From a virus: 36,652 bases of DNA. Each line of letters starts with the position of its first letter. The stretch's first letter is position 1. A program made the position numbers and the translations under genes. The DNA lies in the IMG/VR virus record IMGVR_UViG_3300035695_000015, positions 1 through 36,652 of that record; one strand, 5' to 3'. The notes beneath the pieces were generated by a model. The model did no database searches. It was not told where the DNA came from and worked only from the letters and a program-made list of their open reading frames with translations. Shown in pieces: positions 6,837-16,291 of the stretch.

Positions 6837-7586
6837 TTAGCTCGCCGCACGCAATACTTGATAGGAAATAGTTGTAGCCGCTCCAGGATCACCTGACAAT
6901 AGAACCGTAACGGTATCTGATGTTGGTGTTACCTTCTGAACAGTCACAGCATTCGTGCTTTCCTGAATCTGTGCAAAAACAACGTCCGTTACCAATGTGC
7001 CAGTGACCGTGATAGCAATTGTTGCTGACCCACCGCCATTAGCTTGTTTACCAGCAAACTTAATAATATGGCTAGGTGTAATTCCAGCGTCCAATTTTGC
7101 AAGCGTCACGTTAGCGTCAAGAATCTTAGCTGTTGTAACATTCGCATCAGCAATCTTGGCTGTAGTAACATTAGCATCTGTAATCTTAGCCGTCGTTATT
7201 GCATTTGCAGCAATCGTCAATACGCCTGTATTGCTAACAGTAGCATCGCCAGACATCGTTACGCCTGTCGCAACGCCACCAGCATTACCCACAAAAATCT
7301 GGCCATTTGCCAAAGCTAGCGGGGTTGAGTTTGTCGTTAATGACCAGTTGCCACCTGAAAATGTAACATTGAACAGATCGACAGTAGCAGTAAAAGCATT
7401 TGGTGTCGTTCTTGTAACGACTACTGCCATATCTGTTTCAAATAACTGATTTCCCTGAGAAACAAAATGGTTAAGATAACCAGCAGTTGAAACGGTCGCT
7501 ACTGTGTCATTTGTATTCAAAAAAACGAATCTCGGAACGTTCCCTGTGTTACCTATTGCATTTAATAAAAAGTTTAAAATAGCCAT
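6837..7586 (-). CDS. Tail fibre/virion surface protein with decapeptide repeats
   Basis: This 249-residue protein has an N-terminal A-I-L-N-F-L-L-N-A-I-G segment, a beta-rich middle and, at about residues 130-165, consecutive T-T-A-K-I-x-D-A-N-V decapeptides, then a beta-rich C terminus. Such low-complexity, Thr/Ala/Val-rich proteins are typical of fibre or adhesin parts of phage virions. It lies at the end of the structural operon before the endolysin. AAGGAGAAGATGAA gives a strong ribosome-binding site. Confidence 0.75.
   Translation of the reverse strand: MAILNFLLNAIGNTGNVPRFVFLNTNDTVATVSTAGYLNHFVSQGNQLFETDMAVVVTRTTPNAFTATVDLFNVTFSGGNWSLTTNSTPLALANGQIFVGNAGGVATGVTMSGDATVSNTGVLTIAANAITTAKITDANVTTAKIADANVTTAKILDANVTLAKLDAGITPSHIIKFAGKQANGGGSATIAITVTGTLVTDVVFAQIQESTNAVTVQKVTPTSDTVTVLLSGDPGAATTISYQVLRAAS
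7105..7194. repeat. Three 30-bp tandem repeats inside the fibre gene
   Basis: The units 7105-7134, 7135-7164 and 7165-7194 are imperfect copies, each encoding ten residues of the A-K-I-x-D-A-N-V-T-T type. Degenerate extra units flank them. Such repeats can change in number by slippage and alter fibre length. Confidence 0.75.
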
Positions 7587-7619
7587 TTCATCTTCTCCTT
7601 TAGTTTAAATAAAAAATCA

Positions 7620-8576
7620 TTACCGTCTACGACGACCGGCTATATAGCCAAATGCAGTAGCTGTTGATCCAAAAAGTGCAGCTACTACTAAATAAACAGT
7701 CGTGGTAGAATTCAGCGATAACCTGGTCATACCAGTAGGCAACCCATCTGCAAAAGCAGTTGAAAGACTAGCTGATAATTGAAAAAATGCCCCTGCTCCG
7801 GGAGGTGTTGGAAAGGTTGCACTTGTTGTACTAATAGCTCCTTTAATCTGAGTTGGAGCACCAGCAAAAGCATACCAAATATTCCCAAAAACATCCCAGT
7901 CCCCTGCTGTTAAACTGATACTGGTAATATTAGCCGGTGTATTATTAGTTAAAGAGATAGCGCTACCTTGCAGTACTGTTGATTCAATAATTTCTCCAAC
8001 GCTTCCGGCTGCAGCATTATCATTTGTTATAGTTCCAATAATTCCTGATGTTGAGCCGAAAGTTATGCTCAGGGCTGAAGCAGCACCTAGTGAAGGTGTA
8101 GTAAAGCCAGGGCTATTTGCAAAAACGAGTGCGCCTGTGCCAGTTTCGTCTGTTACGGCAGCCGCCAAGTTTGCGCTGCTCGGCGTTGCTAAAAATGTAG
8201 AAACCCCTGCTGCCATTCCTGAAACGCCTGTTGTTATAGGTAATCCGGTGCAATTGGTTAAAGTTCCAGAAGTCGGTGTACCCAAAACAGGCGTGACCAA
8301 TGTGGGAGAAGTTGCAAAAACAAGCGATCCACTTCCCGTTTCATCAGTAATCGCTGATGCTAAATTAGCACTTGAGGGTGTAGCCAAAAATGTTGCGATC
8401 CCCGTACCGAGACCCGATACGCCAGTACTGATCGGCAAGCCTGTTCCGTTAGTTAAAACAACAGCGCTAGGTGTTCCCAGTGCAGGGGTCGTAAATGAAG
8501 GCGAAACTGTTCCTGCAAATGATCCCGTTCCAGATTGACCTGATAATGATGTATTAACCGCATTATTAGTAGCCAT
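7620..8576 (-). CDS. Virion fibre protein with two long repeats
   Basis: The 318-residue protein carries two adjacent copies (about residues 25-155) of a roughly 66-residue unit with L-G-T-P, L-P-I-[ST]-T-G-V-S-G, F-L-A-T-P-S-S-A-N-L and T-D-E-T-G-[ST]-G-[SA]-L-V-F-A blocks, then a globular beta-rich domain and an unusual R-R-R-R C terminus. The repeat unit is a familiar element of phage fibre and surface proteins. It sits between two other fibre-like genes. Confidence 0.78.
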   Translation of the reverse strand: MATNNAVNTSLSGQSGTGSFAGTVSPSFTTPALGTPSAVVLTNGTGLPISTGVSGLGTGIATFLATPSSANLASAITDETGSGSLVFATSPTLVTPVLGTPTSGTLTNCTGLPITTGVSGMAAGVSTFLATPSSANLAAAVTDETGTGALVFANSPGFTTPSLGAASALSITFGSTSGIIGTITNDNAAAGSVGEIIESTVLQGSAISLTNNTPANITSISLTAGDWDVFGNIWYAFAGAPTQIKGAISTTSATFPTPPGAGAFFQLSASLSTAFADGLPTGMTRLSLNSTTTVYLVVAALFGSTATAFGYIAGRRRR

Positions 8577-8588
8577 TTTAAATCCTTA

Positions 8589-9881
8589 TTAAACTGTTGT
8601 AATTACCCCTTGAACGCCGCCGAGGACTGTCCAAACAGTATTAGCAGTTGTACAAATCAAATTTATTGAATCGGCTGATTGTGTGGAAGCAAGAGAACCG
8701 CCTACTCCGACTGTTGTTGTGCTGCTTCCAAATCGAATTGATTGATTTACGTTTTGAGCTATTAACCATCCCCCTGCCCCTTTTCCTATTACACTAATTG
8801 CAGTTCCTATTGCAGCTGTGACAGGAAGCGTCAGAGTAACTAATCCTGCATTATTTGCTATATAACCATTGTCTGGACTCATGGATTGAGAAGCGCCCGT
8901 TACTTCTGTCCATGACATCCCGCCACCTGTTCCAGAGATAGTAATCGCGCCTGCGGTGTTGCTTATTGAGATGCCTGTGCCGGCCGTCAGTGTAGAAGCG
9001 GTTGGCGTCGCACCTGTTGAGCCTATAATTAACTGCCCATTGGTCATGGAAGTGCTAAATACAGGAACGCCGGCTGATGTAGTCGTTAACACTGCACTGT
9101 TGGCTGTACTTAACCCAACTACTGTATTGGCGGACGATGAATATAAAATCTGATTTATTGTAGTGGTTGCTGGCCATGTTGCTGTAGACCATGCAGGTGC
9201 ACTACTAGCTCCAGATTGCAGCATCTGGCGTGCGGTTGCTGTGCCAGCCAATATCTGCATTTTTGTAGCATCACTATAGACCATACCACCATTGCTAGCA
9301 GTTAGTGACGCATTGGAACCACCGCTTGTTAATGATAATGGAGTAGTCAATGTCAATGCATTGAAAGTCGGTGAACTGGTTACATCAATATCTTGAGGTG
9401 TCGTAAATACAAGCGCGCCTGTTTGTGGAACACCGCTTGTGCCATTTACAAGAACCTGATGCACCGTTCCTGTTGCAGATGAAACAACAGGTGCACCACC
9501 GAAACTCAAATTGCCAAAGCCATCTGTAATGATGCCACTTCCAGCCACGCCATCAGAAAGTGGCCAATTAAGTTCATCCAGTTTTAAGCCAGCGGCTCCT
9601 TTTGGCCTTATCCAGATTGGAATATCTGTATCATCGCCTTCTGCCGTGTATTCAACCGCGAGACCGGGAAGTGAATTAATAACCTTTGGCCAGTTGACTG
9701 CTAATATTCCTGTGGTAGCCCACTGAAGCATGAGATTACCATTGACGTCTTTAACTCCAATTCCAGGGAAATCAAAAATAAAATTCTGAGTTAAATCACT
9801 GGATCGCAATCCAACAACTTGATCGCCAACCTGGCAGTTCCCACCCGATGTAAATTGGTCAAATCTTAAGTCAGCGGCCAT
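8589..9881 (-). CDS. Large fibre/virion surface protein
   Basis: This 430-residue Ser/Thr/Gly/Ala-rich protein contains repetitive beta-like segments, including S-S-P-T-F-N-A-L-T-L-T-T-P and G-T-A-T-A-R-Q-M-L-Q-S-G-A-S-S-A-P-A-W-S, which are common in phage tail and receptor-binding proteins. The C terminus resembles a small globular domain. It is part of a run of four adhesin-like genes downstream of the large tail protein. No enzymatic motif was found. Confidence 0.75.
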   Translation of the reverse strand: MAADLRFDQFTSGGNCQVGDQVVGLRSSDLTQNFIFDFPGIGVKDVNGNLMLQWATTGILAVNWPKVINSLPGLAVEYTAEGDDTDIPIWIRPKGAAGLKLDELNWPLSDGVAGSGIITDGFGNLSFGGAPVVSSATGTVHQVLVNGTSGVPQTGALVFTTPQDIDVTSSPTFNALTLTTPLSLTSGGSNASLTASNGGMVYSDATKMQILAGTATARQMLQSGASSAPAWSTATWPATTTINQILYSSSANTVVGLSTANSAVLTTTSAGVPVFSTSMTNGQLIIGSTGATPTASTLTAGTGISISNTAGAITISGTGGGMSWTEVTGASQSMSPDNGYIANNAGLVTLTLPVTAAIGTAISVIGKGAGGWLIAQNVNQSIRFGSSTTTVGVGGSLASTQSADSINLICTTANTVWTVLGGVQGVITTV

Positions 9882-9893
9882 CCTGTTGGCTCC

Positions 9894-10247
9894 TTAGTTA
9901 TTGGTGCCTAATGCGTACAATACAACGCTAACGCCAGCTCCACCGGCGGTCTGGAAAAAATGTAATACATCGTTTTCTACTACTTCTCTGCAAAGTGGAT
10001 AGTTTGCAGGCACAAGCTCAGATGTAGTAGCAGCAAATGGAGCACCACCCGGTACTGCTGCAGTTCCATTTATTGCAACCCAGACGCCAGCAGAATTCGT
10101 CTTAATCACAGCTTTATATCGACGAGCGCTACCTGGAATCGTTAAGGAAGTATCAGTTGCAGCCGCTAACGTTGAACTGAATTTTAAATCAGCAAATCGA
10201 TGAGCAAAGTCAGTTACGGGCTGCTGTGCTAAATAAGGTGTAATCAT
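9894..10247 (-). CDS. Small virion protein, possible fibre or decoration subunit
   Basis: The 117-residue product looks all-beta and contains a V-W-V-A-I-N-G-T segment and a hydrophobic C terminus. Its place between the large tail protein and the fibre genes argues for a structural role. AAAGGATATAAAA precedes the ATG. No family assigned. Confidence 0.65.
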   Translation of the reverse strand: MITPYLAQQPVTDFAHRFADLKFSSTLAAATDTSLTIPGSARRYKAVIKTNSAGVWVAINGTAAVPGGAPFAATTSELVPANYPLCREVVENDVLHFFQTAGGAGVSVVLYALGTNN

Positions 10248-10265
10248 TTTTATATCCTTTTTAAA

Positions 10266-12440
10266 TTAAACAATTCCAAGTCTACAATCTGCCACAAAAT
10301 GGTATTCATAGTATCCTTCGTCAGCTAAGGCGAATGTTTTACTTACGATAGCTGTTGGCGTACTAGCCTGGAGAACATATGAATAAATCCCTTGATTTGT
10401 TGGTGTCCAAAAAGACCCTATAGCTGCCAATGCATCTGCAACAGCAACACCTGGCTCTCTTATTACAGCTCTCAAAAGATTTGGAGTTCCAGATGTAGTC
10501 GCATAAAAAGTAACAATGGGGTCCGCTAATTTTATATTTTTAAAACTTGTGGTAAATGTTTTTGCATAAAGAATATCCAAACCTGCATCAAACTGAACAT
10601 GAAAATTTTGTGTTAAAGCACCAGCTGAAGTAATAGTTCCAGGCGGAGTACCAACCTGATATGAGCTTTCATAATAAAACTGACACTCTCTCAATATCTC
10701 ATCAGGACTCTGAATACCAGGTCTGCATGGCAAATCTCCTGGCACCAAAGAAACCGAATTTACAACAATAGTAGTTCCATCATCTGGATAAGCAAACGTA
10801 ACAAAAATAGCGAATTTATCAGTATCTTCTAACTGACCTGAATCAGTTAACTGCCATCCAGAGAAGCCAACATCATTTGCCGGATCAAACACATTCGTAT
10901 TGTCTACTTGATTTAACTTAAACGTAGGAACATCCAGGCCACTTCTTGGCATCAGAGTCCAGTTAGCTCCTGTTAACGTTAATGTTCCATCAACATTCAA
11001 TGTAGCAATCGTAGTTGGTAGAGTTGGTATGGAAGCTGTCGAACCACCTCTAAATAGATATATTCTTGCAGTAGCTTTATCAGTTGGACCTGTATTTTGA
11101 TATCCAAAAACATTTACTGATAGTCTGTTCTGGACTAATTGTTTTGCACGTTCGGCTGTTAAATACTGCAATATATAAAATGAATTGTTTGTTCCAGAAC
11201 AAGTGAATTCTAACCCTCCGGTCACATTTGCAGCATCAAGCCATGTAATCGTTCCGGCCGATTGCCTTTGCGAAATGGTCTGGTCTGAAATGTAGGCCGC
11301 GGATGTAGAGAGCGAGCCACTTGCTCCAAACTGAAATTGTGCAACTGCAAAATCCCATGCTACTAGATAACTGGGTATTCTTTTTGCTGCAGATCGAGGG
11401 ATATAGTAATCACCTTGATAAGCTTCATTCCTGTTAGAGGAATCAACGTCATAATGTACAAGATTAATAGTACTACTGGCTGTTGGGATAACTTGAATAC
11501 TGCTGACCCTAACATGTGATCCTGTTATAAAAGATAGATAGATATCAACATATCCATTGATTCCGGTATTCGTATCAGTTGAAGCTGGAATTTGATTTGC
11601 AGTTGATCCAGAGATCAATTGATAAGCAGACTGAAATGACCCATCTACTATTAATATTGGTGTTGAACCGCCAGAATTAGAATAAAACATCTGGATTCCG
11701 GTTGTTCCGACTGATTCACTGCGCGCGACATAGCTGCCTGCCAGGAATAATGGGGAATTTGGGGTGCTTGCCCATAATCCTGAATTGTATAAAAATCTCT
11801 GCCTCAAATAGCACGCTGTAATTCCCAATGACACCTGCACATCAAGTACATAAGGTGGACTCGTTGGAACCTTTTCATTACCACTAACAGGTATTCGTTC
11901 TACTATTACCGTTCCTGTTCCGCTGATCACAAAATCCCAATTGGGTGCCAGTTCAAAAACCTGATTACTAGCAGAACTGACTGAGAAAGTAGTAGTGATC
12001 CCTTCATTCAAGAAAGAATTTGTAAATGTTGTATTTGAAATCTGATTTTGTAGGCCAGATGCATCCTTTGAAGGATCATTGCCACTAGTTACATTTGGCC
12101 ATGCTTCACGTGTAAACTGCTGAATGCCATTTTGATTACGTACATCAACATAGTAAAGATCGAGATTTCCCTGTGTATCAAATGGGAAATAGTAAATTAC
12201 TTCATTATCACCGCCTGAGTTTTGAACTGTACCAACTGCGCTCAAAGTAATCTGTGCGCCCATAGAGGTGTATGTATAGTTGGGCGGTGACCCTGAAAGC
12301 TGAAAGACTTCTTTAGGAACGTTTCTAGCTGCATCTCGATAAAAAGTCAGTGTTCCATTAGCTAATGGAAGACCGGTGTCTTTATCCACGAAAAAACTTT
12401 CTAAGTCAGATGCAACTATATAACGTTCGTCTAATGACAT
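10266..12440 (-). CDS. Large tail protein, probable tailspike/fibre
   Basis: This is the longest adhesin-like protein (724 residues). Its N terminus holds D-L-E-S-F-F-V-D-K-D-T-G-L-P-L-A-N-G-T-L-T-F-Y-R-D, a pattern I know from phage tail fibre and tailspike head-binding regions. The rest is rich in beta-strand sequence, with several carbohydrate-binding-like Trp/Gly segments, and has no visible hydrolase motif. It follows the ejection-protein genes, the position occupied by the tailspike in P22-like phages. Confidence 0.75.
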   Translation of the reverse strand: MSLDERYIVASDLESFFVDKDTGLPLANGTLTFYRDAARNVPKEVFQLSGSPPNYTYTSMGAQITLSAVGTVQNSGGDNEVIYYFPFDTQGNLDLYYVDVRNQNGIQQFTREAWPNVTSGNDPSKDASGLQNQISNTTFTNSFLNEGITTTFSVSSASNQVFELAPNWDFVISGTGTVIVERIPVSGNEKVPTSPPYVLDVQVSLGITACYLRQRFLYNSGLWASTPNSPLFLAGSYVARSESVGTTGIQMFYSNSGGSTPILIVDGSFQSAYQLISGSTANQIPASTDTNTGINGYVDIYLSFITGSHVRVSSIQVIPTASSTINLVHYDVDSSNRNEAYQGDYYIPRSAAKRIPSYLVAWDFAVAQFQFGASGSLSTSAAYISDQTISQRQSAGTITWLDAANVTGGLEFTCSGTNNSFYILQYLTAERAKQLVQNRLSVNVFGYQNTGPTDKATARIYLFRGGSTASIPTLPTTIATLNVDGTLTLTGANWTLMPRSGLDVPTFKLNQVDNTNVFDPANDVGFSGWQLTDSGQLEDTDKFAIFVTFAYPDDGTTIVVNSVSLVPGDLPCRPGIQSPDEILRECQFYYESSYQVGTPPGTITSAGALTQNFHVQFDAGLDILYAKTFTTSFKNIKLADPIVTFYATTSGTPNLLRAVIREPGVAVADALAAIGSFWTPTNQGIYSYVLQASTPTAIVSKTFALADEGYYEYHFVADCRLGIV

Positions 12441-12449
12441 GTTAATTCC

Positions 12450-14219
12450 TTATTGCGCCACTGATTGTGCGCCAGCTTTTCCAATTAAATTATAAGCCTT
12501 CCCAATGAACTTATCGGTGTTACTAATATTTTTTAGCTTAGAAAGCTCTTCATCCCATTTAGGACTAGTTATCAAATTTACTCTGGCTTTATCGTATCTT
12601 CCGGCGCTCAACAATTCCTGGAGCATTCTGATAGCAGTAGCAGAGGATGCTCTATCCCTGCTTTGACTATTACGAGCTTGAGCCTCTGCAGATTTAGCGG
12701 TAGGGATATTTATTAAACGACTGAACACAGTTTTCATATCATTTAATCTATCTTGAGCGCCTGGAACATTACGTACATTATTTTGGAGTTTATTAAACCT
12801 GTCTTCATTGTTTAAAAACTTACCGAAATTTGTTCCAGTCATTTGTTTTGAATTAAATGCTTTTTCAATATTTCTTCGAGCAATTTCTTTTTCTGCTATT
12901 GCCCTGGCATCTTTATATTCTGGTGCAACAGTATCTAAAGTGTTAACTAAATCTTTTTGGGCAGACGTTATAAGTGATTTCTTAAACTTTTCTCCATTAG
13001 GGGTAATCATATCGCCCATTGTTCTTTTAACCATGTCAAGATAGTCCACGCTATCACGTGGAACTCCCTTTAATGCTTCTTCATAAACTGGATCACTTAA
13101 TAATTTATATTCAGCAGCTTTAAATATCTTATTTCCTGAATCTTTATCATTAGGATTTCCTCTAAATTTTTCCAATTCAGATTGAGGAACCTGTTGATTT
13201 TTTACTTTAGAATATAAATCAATTTTTTTCTGTTCATCCCTATCTGGATTATAAATATCACTTAATAAATCACTTATTGATTTCTGTTCTGCAGAGGCAC
13301 GTTTTTGACCTGCTTCATAAAGCATATTAGCGCCTTGGGGTGTTTTACCAATAGTTCCCTGTTCAGCGCCTGTAAAAGGATTTCCAGAAGCTTCTGCAGG
13401 CGTAACATAAGGGAGGCCTAATCTTCTTGAGGCTTCTAAAAATGGTTTATAGTCTGTTCCTTCAACGCCTTTCAATGCGCTTTCACGAGGATTTAATCCT
13501 TTCAAACTGGATAATCCAAGTAATGCTCCGACTAAATCAGATGTAGTATTGCCGGCACCTACTGCTTGAGCCCCCTTGTATCCAAGAGTACCAGCACCAA
13601 TACCTAATGCACCCCTTGAAATAGCTTTTAATACAGGACTTCCGCTCATTGCTGCTTGTGATAAAGCAGAGAATGGAGCGGCTATACCTGCTGCTTCGGT
13701 TGCGGCAGTTCCTTGATTTTCAGGAGACATTCCAGCCGCGTAAGCCCCTTGTGATATTGCATTTCCAATAGCAGTACGTAAGTACTTACCTGCCTCTGGA
13801 ATTTTTTCAATAGCGCGGCTTACAGGGCCAAGTTTTGTTTCAGGAACAATCATTGAACCAGCTAAATCAGGAGCGAATTGAATAAGCTTGTCTGCTAAAT
13901 CCTTCTTATCTTCTGGCATACCAAATTCAGCAGAATAATCAGTTGGGTCATAAGGAAGCTTTTTAGCTAATGCATCACTAAACATCGATACAATATTTCT
14001 TGGAGCATTATGTAGTCCTTGTCCAGCTTTAACTAAGCCTAATAGTGGATCTTTAACTCCATAGCGAAGAACTTTCTGGCCTAATGTTTCCTGATCATTT
14101 TGCGTATTATCAGGCTGATTTTCAGATACATGCTGCCCAATAACCTTCTCAATATCCTCATTACTCATCGAATCAGGAAACTGGGCTATTTGTCCATCTG
14201 GCATCTGCACATTAGGCAT
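12450..14219 (-). CDS. Probable DNA ejection/internal virion protein
   Basis: The 589-residue protein starts P-N-V-Q-M-P-D-G-Q-I-A-Q-F-P-D, typical of podovirus injection proteins. It has Gly/Ala-rich, membrane-active-looking segments around residues 150-250 and a long helical C-terminal half. In P22-like phages three ejection proteins (gp7, gp20, gp16) follow the tail accessory genes, and this is the third of three candidates here. The start overlaps the stop of the gene before it (ATG 14219, shared base). Confidence 0.7.
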   Translation of the reverse strand: MPNVQMPDGQIAQFPDSMSNEDIEKVIGQHVSENQPDNTQNDQETLGQKVLRYGVKDPLLGLVKAGQGLHNAPRNIVSMFSDALAKKLPYDPTDYSAEFGMPEDKKDLADKLIQFAPDLAGSMIVPETKLGPVSRAIEKIPEAGKYLRTAIGNAISQGAYAAGMSPENQGTAATEAAGIAAPFSALSQAAMSGSPVLKAISRGALGIGAGTLGYKGAQAVGAGNTTSDLVGALLGLSSLKGLNPRESALKGVEGTDYKPFLEASRRLGLPYVTPAEASGNPFTGAEQGTIGKTPQGANMLYEAGQKRASAEQKSISDLLSDIYNPDRDEQKKIDLYSKVKNQQVPQSELEKFRGNPNDKDSGNKIFKAAEYKLLSDPVYEEALKGVPRDSVDYLDMVKRTMGDMITPNGEKFKKSLITSAQKDLVNTLDTVAPEYKDARAIAEKEIARRNIEKAFNSKQMTGTNFGKFLNNEDRFNKLQNNVRNVPGAQDRLNDMKTVFSRLINIPTAKSAEAQARNSQSRDRASSATAIRMLQELLSAGRYDKARVNLITSPKWDEELSKLKNISNTDKFIGKAYNLIGKAGAQSVAQ

Positions 14220-15322
14220 TAGATCGGCTCCAATTTACCAGTTGAAGGGTTATATCTTAACGTGGCATTTCCCGAAGCTGATTTATTTTGTCTGGATGGG
14301 TTAGAAATATCGTATGCATTAATTGGAACAGATTGTCTAGATGACAAGGCATCATGTAATGCTTGTTTTAGAGAATCCATATATGTTTTTCGGTATCTAG
14401 CAGTCGTAATCCCATGGGTATCTTTTATATGCTGCTGGCCTTTTTTCATTAATTCTTCAGTAATAGTAGCTGTAGCCTCTCCGCTATTAATTTTATTCTG
14501 AAGGGTAGCTTGATCTATCGATAATTCATCAGCAACATCAGCCTTAGCCAGTCTATCTTGAGCTTCATCACTGGTATTAAAATTATCTTTTGTTCGCTGA
14601 GGACTTATGCCAAAAATTGTAGTTCCATAGGGTTGCTGCCATCTAGTAATATAATCTCCAATAACATCTAATTCATTACCAGCTTGCTGGCCTGTCAAAT
14701 TTCTGTTTAATGCTTGATTAGTAGTTATTGCCTTTGAAATACCAGATAATGCAACCATAGCATTTTTTGAAAGAGGAGCTAATTTAGTTCCATCGCTTAA
14801 AGTATCTCCTCCATCTTGTAAAACATTCGTAGCTTCATAAAGCTGAGAAGGCGAAAGATTTGGATTATCTTGAGCAACAGCGCGATTAAACATCAATTGA
14901 GCTTGTTTTAAAACACCACCACCTGCTCCCCCACTATTTCTTAAATAAGCATTTGCCTCATTTTGGTCAATCTGTGACTGAGTGACCTTATTGTACATTG
15001 CATTAGCTAACTTTTGTTTCTCAGCATCCAGAGGAGTCATTGTATTGATATTAGAAGCGTTGGCATTATTTAAGCCGACTCTTGATAAAGTATCAGCCTG
15101 CTCTGCTGAAAACTTCTCTGGCTGCTCTCTATTCAGCATAATCTGCATAACATTCGCTAACTGCTGTTTTTTGTTTTCCAAGTCCTGCTTTTGTTCTGCC
15201 TGACCTGTTTCAAATGGCAAGCGCCCAGCCTGAAAACCTTTAGTCAGATTCTCAACAAAATTCTGCGCCCAAGGATTCCCTTGAGGTGTGATATTTGCAT
15301 AATTAAAAGGTTGAAATGGCAT
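14219..15322 (-). CDS. Probable DNA ejection protein
   Basis: The 367-residue product is mostly helical and rich in Gln, Asn and Ala, without membrane helices. Position (second of three candidate ejection genes) and composition point to an internal virion protein like P22 gp20, but similarity to that family cannot be confirmed by eye. AAGGAATTGAT before the ATG is a ribosome-binding site also used by the next upstream gene. Confidence 0.66.
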   Translation of the reverse strand: MPFQPFNYANITPQGNPWAQNFVENLTKGFQAGRLPFETGQAEQKQDLENKKQQLANVMQIMLNREQPEKFSAEQADTLSRVGLNNANASNINTMTPLDAEKQKLANAMYNKVTQSQIDQNEANAYLRNSGGAGGGVLKQAQLMFNRAVAQDNPNLSPSQLYEATNVLQDGGDTLSDGTKLAPLSKNAMVALSGISKAITTNQALNRNLTGQQAGNELDVIGDYITRWQQPYGTTIFGISPQRTKDNFNTSDEAQDRLAKADVADELSIDQATLQNKINSGEATATITEELMKKGQQHIKDTHGITTARYRKTYMDSLKQALHDALSSRQSVPINAYDISNPSRQNKSASGNATLRYNPSTGKLEPI

Positions 15323-15331
15323 ATCAATTCC

Positions 15332-15955
15332 TTAAAAAAACTTACTGGCTACAGCCGCTCCCGCTGGGCCACCAAAATACCAACCTGCTCCACCAGCCGC
15401 TAATTTAGTAAGCGCTTCCATCAAATCGCTATGGGATTTATTCTGATTAGCCTGTCCTTGGAAGGCCAAGGTTCCCTGAGTTCCTAATGTATTGGACAAG
15501 TCACCAGCCAAATCACGGCTAGCATCAAATCCAGTATCATAAAGATGCTGCTCGCCTTGTAGTCCTCTATCTTGAACGCCTAATACATTTTTGAGCCAAT
15601 TCTGCATATCTTCGCCGAGGAGTGAATCAGTAATCCGAGATTGGTTTTTAATATCATTAATGCTTCCTCGCATTCCTCCTGCTGCTGCTGTGTTTCCTGC
15701 AGCACGAGTCAACTCATCATTTTTTAACTGATAGTCTTTCGACTTTATATAGCCGCCCATCAGAGAATCTATAAACCCTTGTGGGTCAGAGCTCATTCGT
15801 TGATAAATGGGATTGAAATTATTATAGGCTTCATTTCCACGATTCACATAGGGATCATAGGTATTATGTTCTATGCCAGGAATTTTATTGTAATAAGGCA
15901 TCGCTGAATCAGCAGGATTTTTCCCACCACCAAATAAATCATCAAGAATGCCCAT
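15332..15955 (-). CDS. Probable DNA ejection protein, gp7-like position
   Basis: This 207-residue protein begins M-G-I-L-D-D-L-F-G-G-G-K, is helical in the middle and ends in a Gly/Ala-rich hydrophobic tail (A-A-G-G-A-G-W-Y-F-G-G-P-A-G-A-A) that could insert into membranes. That architecture is common for small podovirus ejection proteins. It is first in the trio of ejection candidates downstream of the gp10-like gene. Confidence 0.7.
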   Translation of the reverse strand: MGILDDLFGGGKNPADSAMPYYNKIPGIEHNTYDPYVNRGNEAYNNFNPIYQRMSSDPQGFIDSLMGGYIKSKDYQLKNDELTRAAGNTAAAGGMRGSINDIKNQSRITDSLLGEDMQNWLKNVLGVQDRGLQGEQHLYDTGFDASRDLAGDLSNTLGTQGTLAFQGQANQNKSHSDLMEALTKLAAGGAGWYFGGPAGAAVASKFF

Positions 15956-15967
15956 ATCAATTCCTTA

Positions 15968-16291
15968 TTATGTGCTTGTAATCGTTTCAACAACTGCCGT
16001 ATCTGACTTGAATTGCAGTTTCTTCAAGTTGCTATTGTACCAAATAGTTCCTATTGGAACATTTGGTAATAATGCAGTAATTTGTGCAGTCGTCTTAATT
16101 GGCGGATTAATTCCATTAATAAGTACAGTACCATTTGTTATTAGAGTTGTAACCATGAGGTTAATCGTGTTTACAAGCAAATTTAACGCCTGATACATCT
16201 GATCGTTATACAAATAACCATCCGCCGCCAGATGCCCATCCGGCTTCGTATAAACCATGTCAAAAAATGTAGGAAGGTCTTGAATAGCCAT
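15968..16291 (-). CDS. Small tail protein, possible needle/plug
   Basis: The 107-residue protein has a helical centre (residues 30-50), then a C-terminal I-G-T-I-W-Y-N-S-N-L-K-K-L-Q-F segment of the sort found in tail-fibre tips. It shares its start base with the stop of the gp10-like gene, the position of the tail needle (gp26) in P22. It is much shorter than gp26, so the equivalence is only positional. Confidence 0.6.
   Translation of the reverse strand: MAIQDLPTFFDMVYTKPDGHLAADGYLYNDQMYQALNLLVNTINLMVTTLITNGTVLINGINPPIKTTAQITALLPNVPIGTIWYNSNLKKLQFKSDTAVVETITST

Noticed and set aside
6997-7449. Long plus-strand frame of 150 codons antisense to the fibre gene
   Set aside because: It mirrors the Ala/Thr/Val repeats of the minus-strand gene, lacks a ribosome-binding site and has an implausible low-complexity product.
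8065-8538. Plus-strand frame of 157 codons antisense to the repeat-containing fibre gene
   Set aside because: It is the antisense shadow of the repeats; the minus-strand frame is longer and fits the operon.
13027-13039. TTGACATGGTTAA-like sequence (minus strand) resembling the operator motif
   Set aside because: It lies inside the coding sequence of the 589-residue ejection protein, has an extra T in the conserved TAA part, and has no -10 box at a suitable distance.
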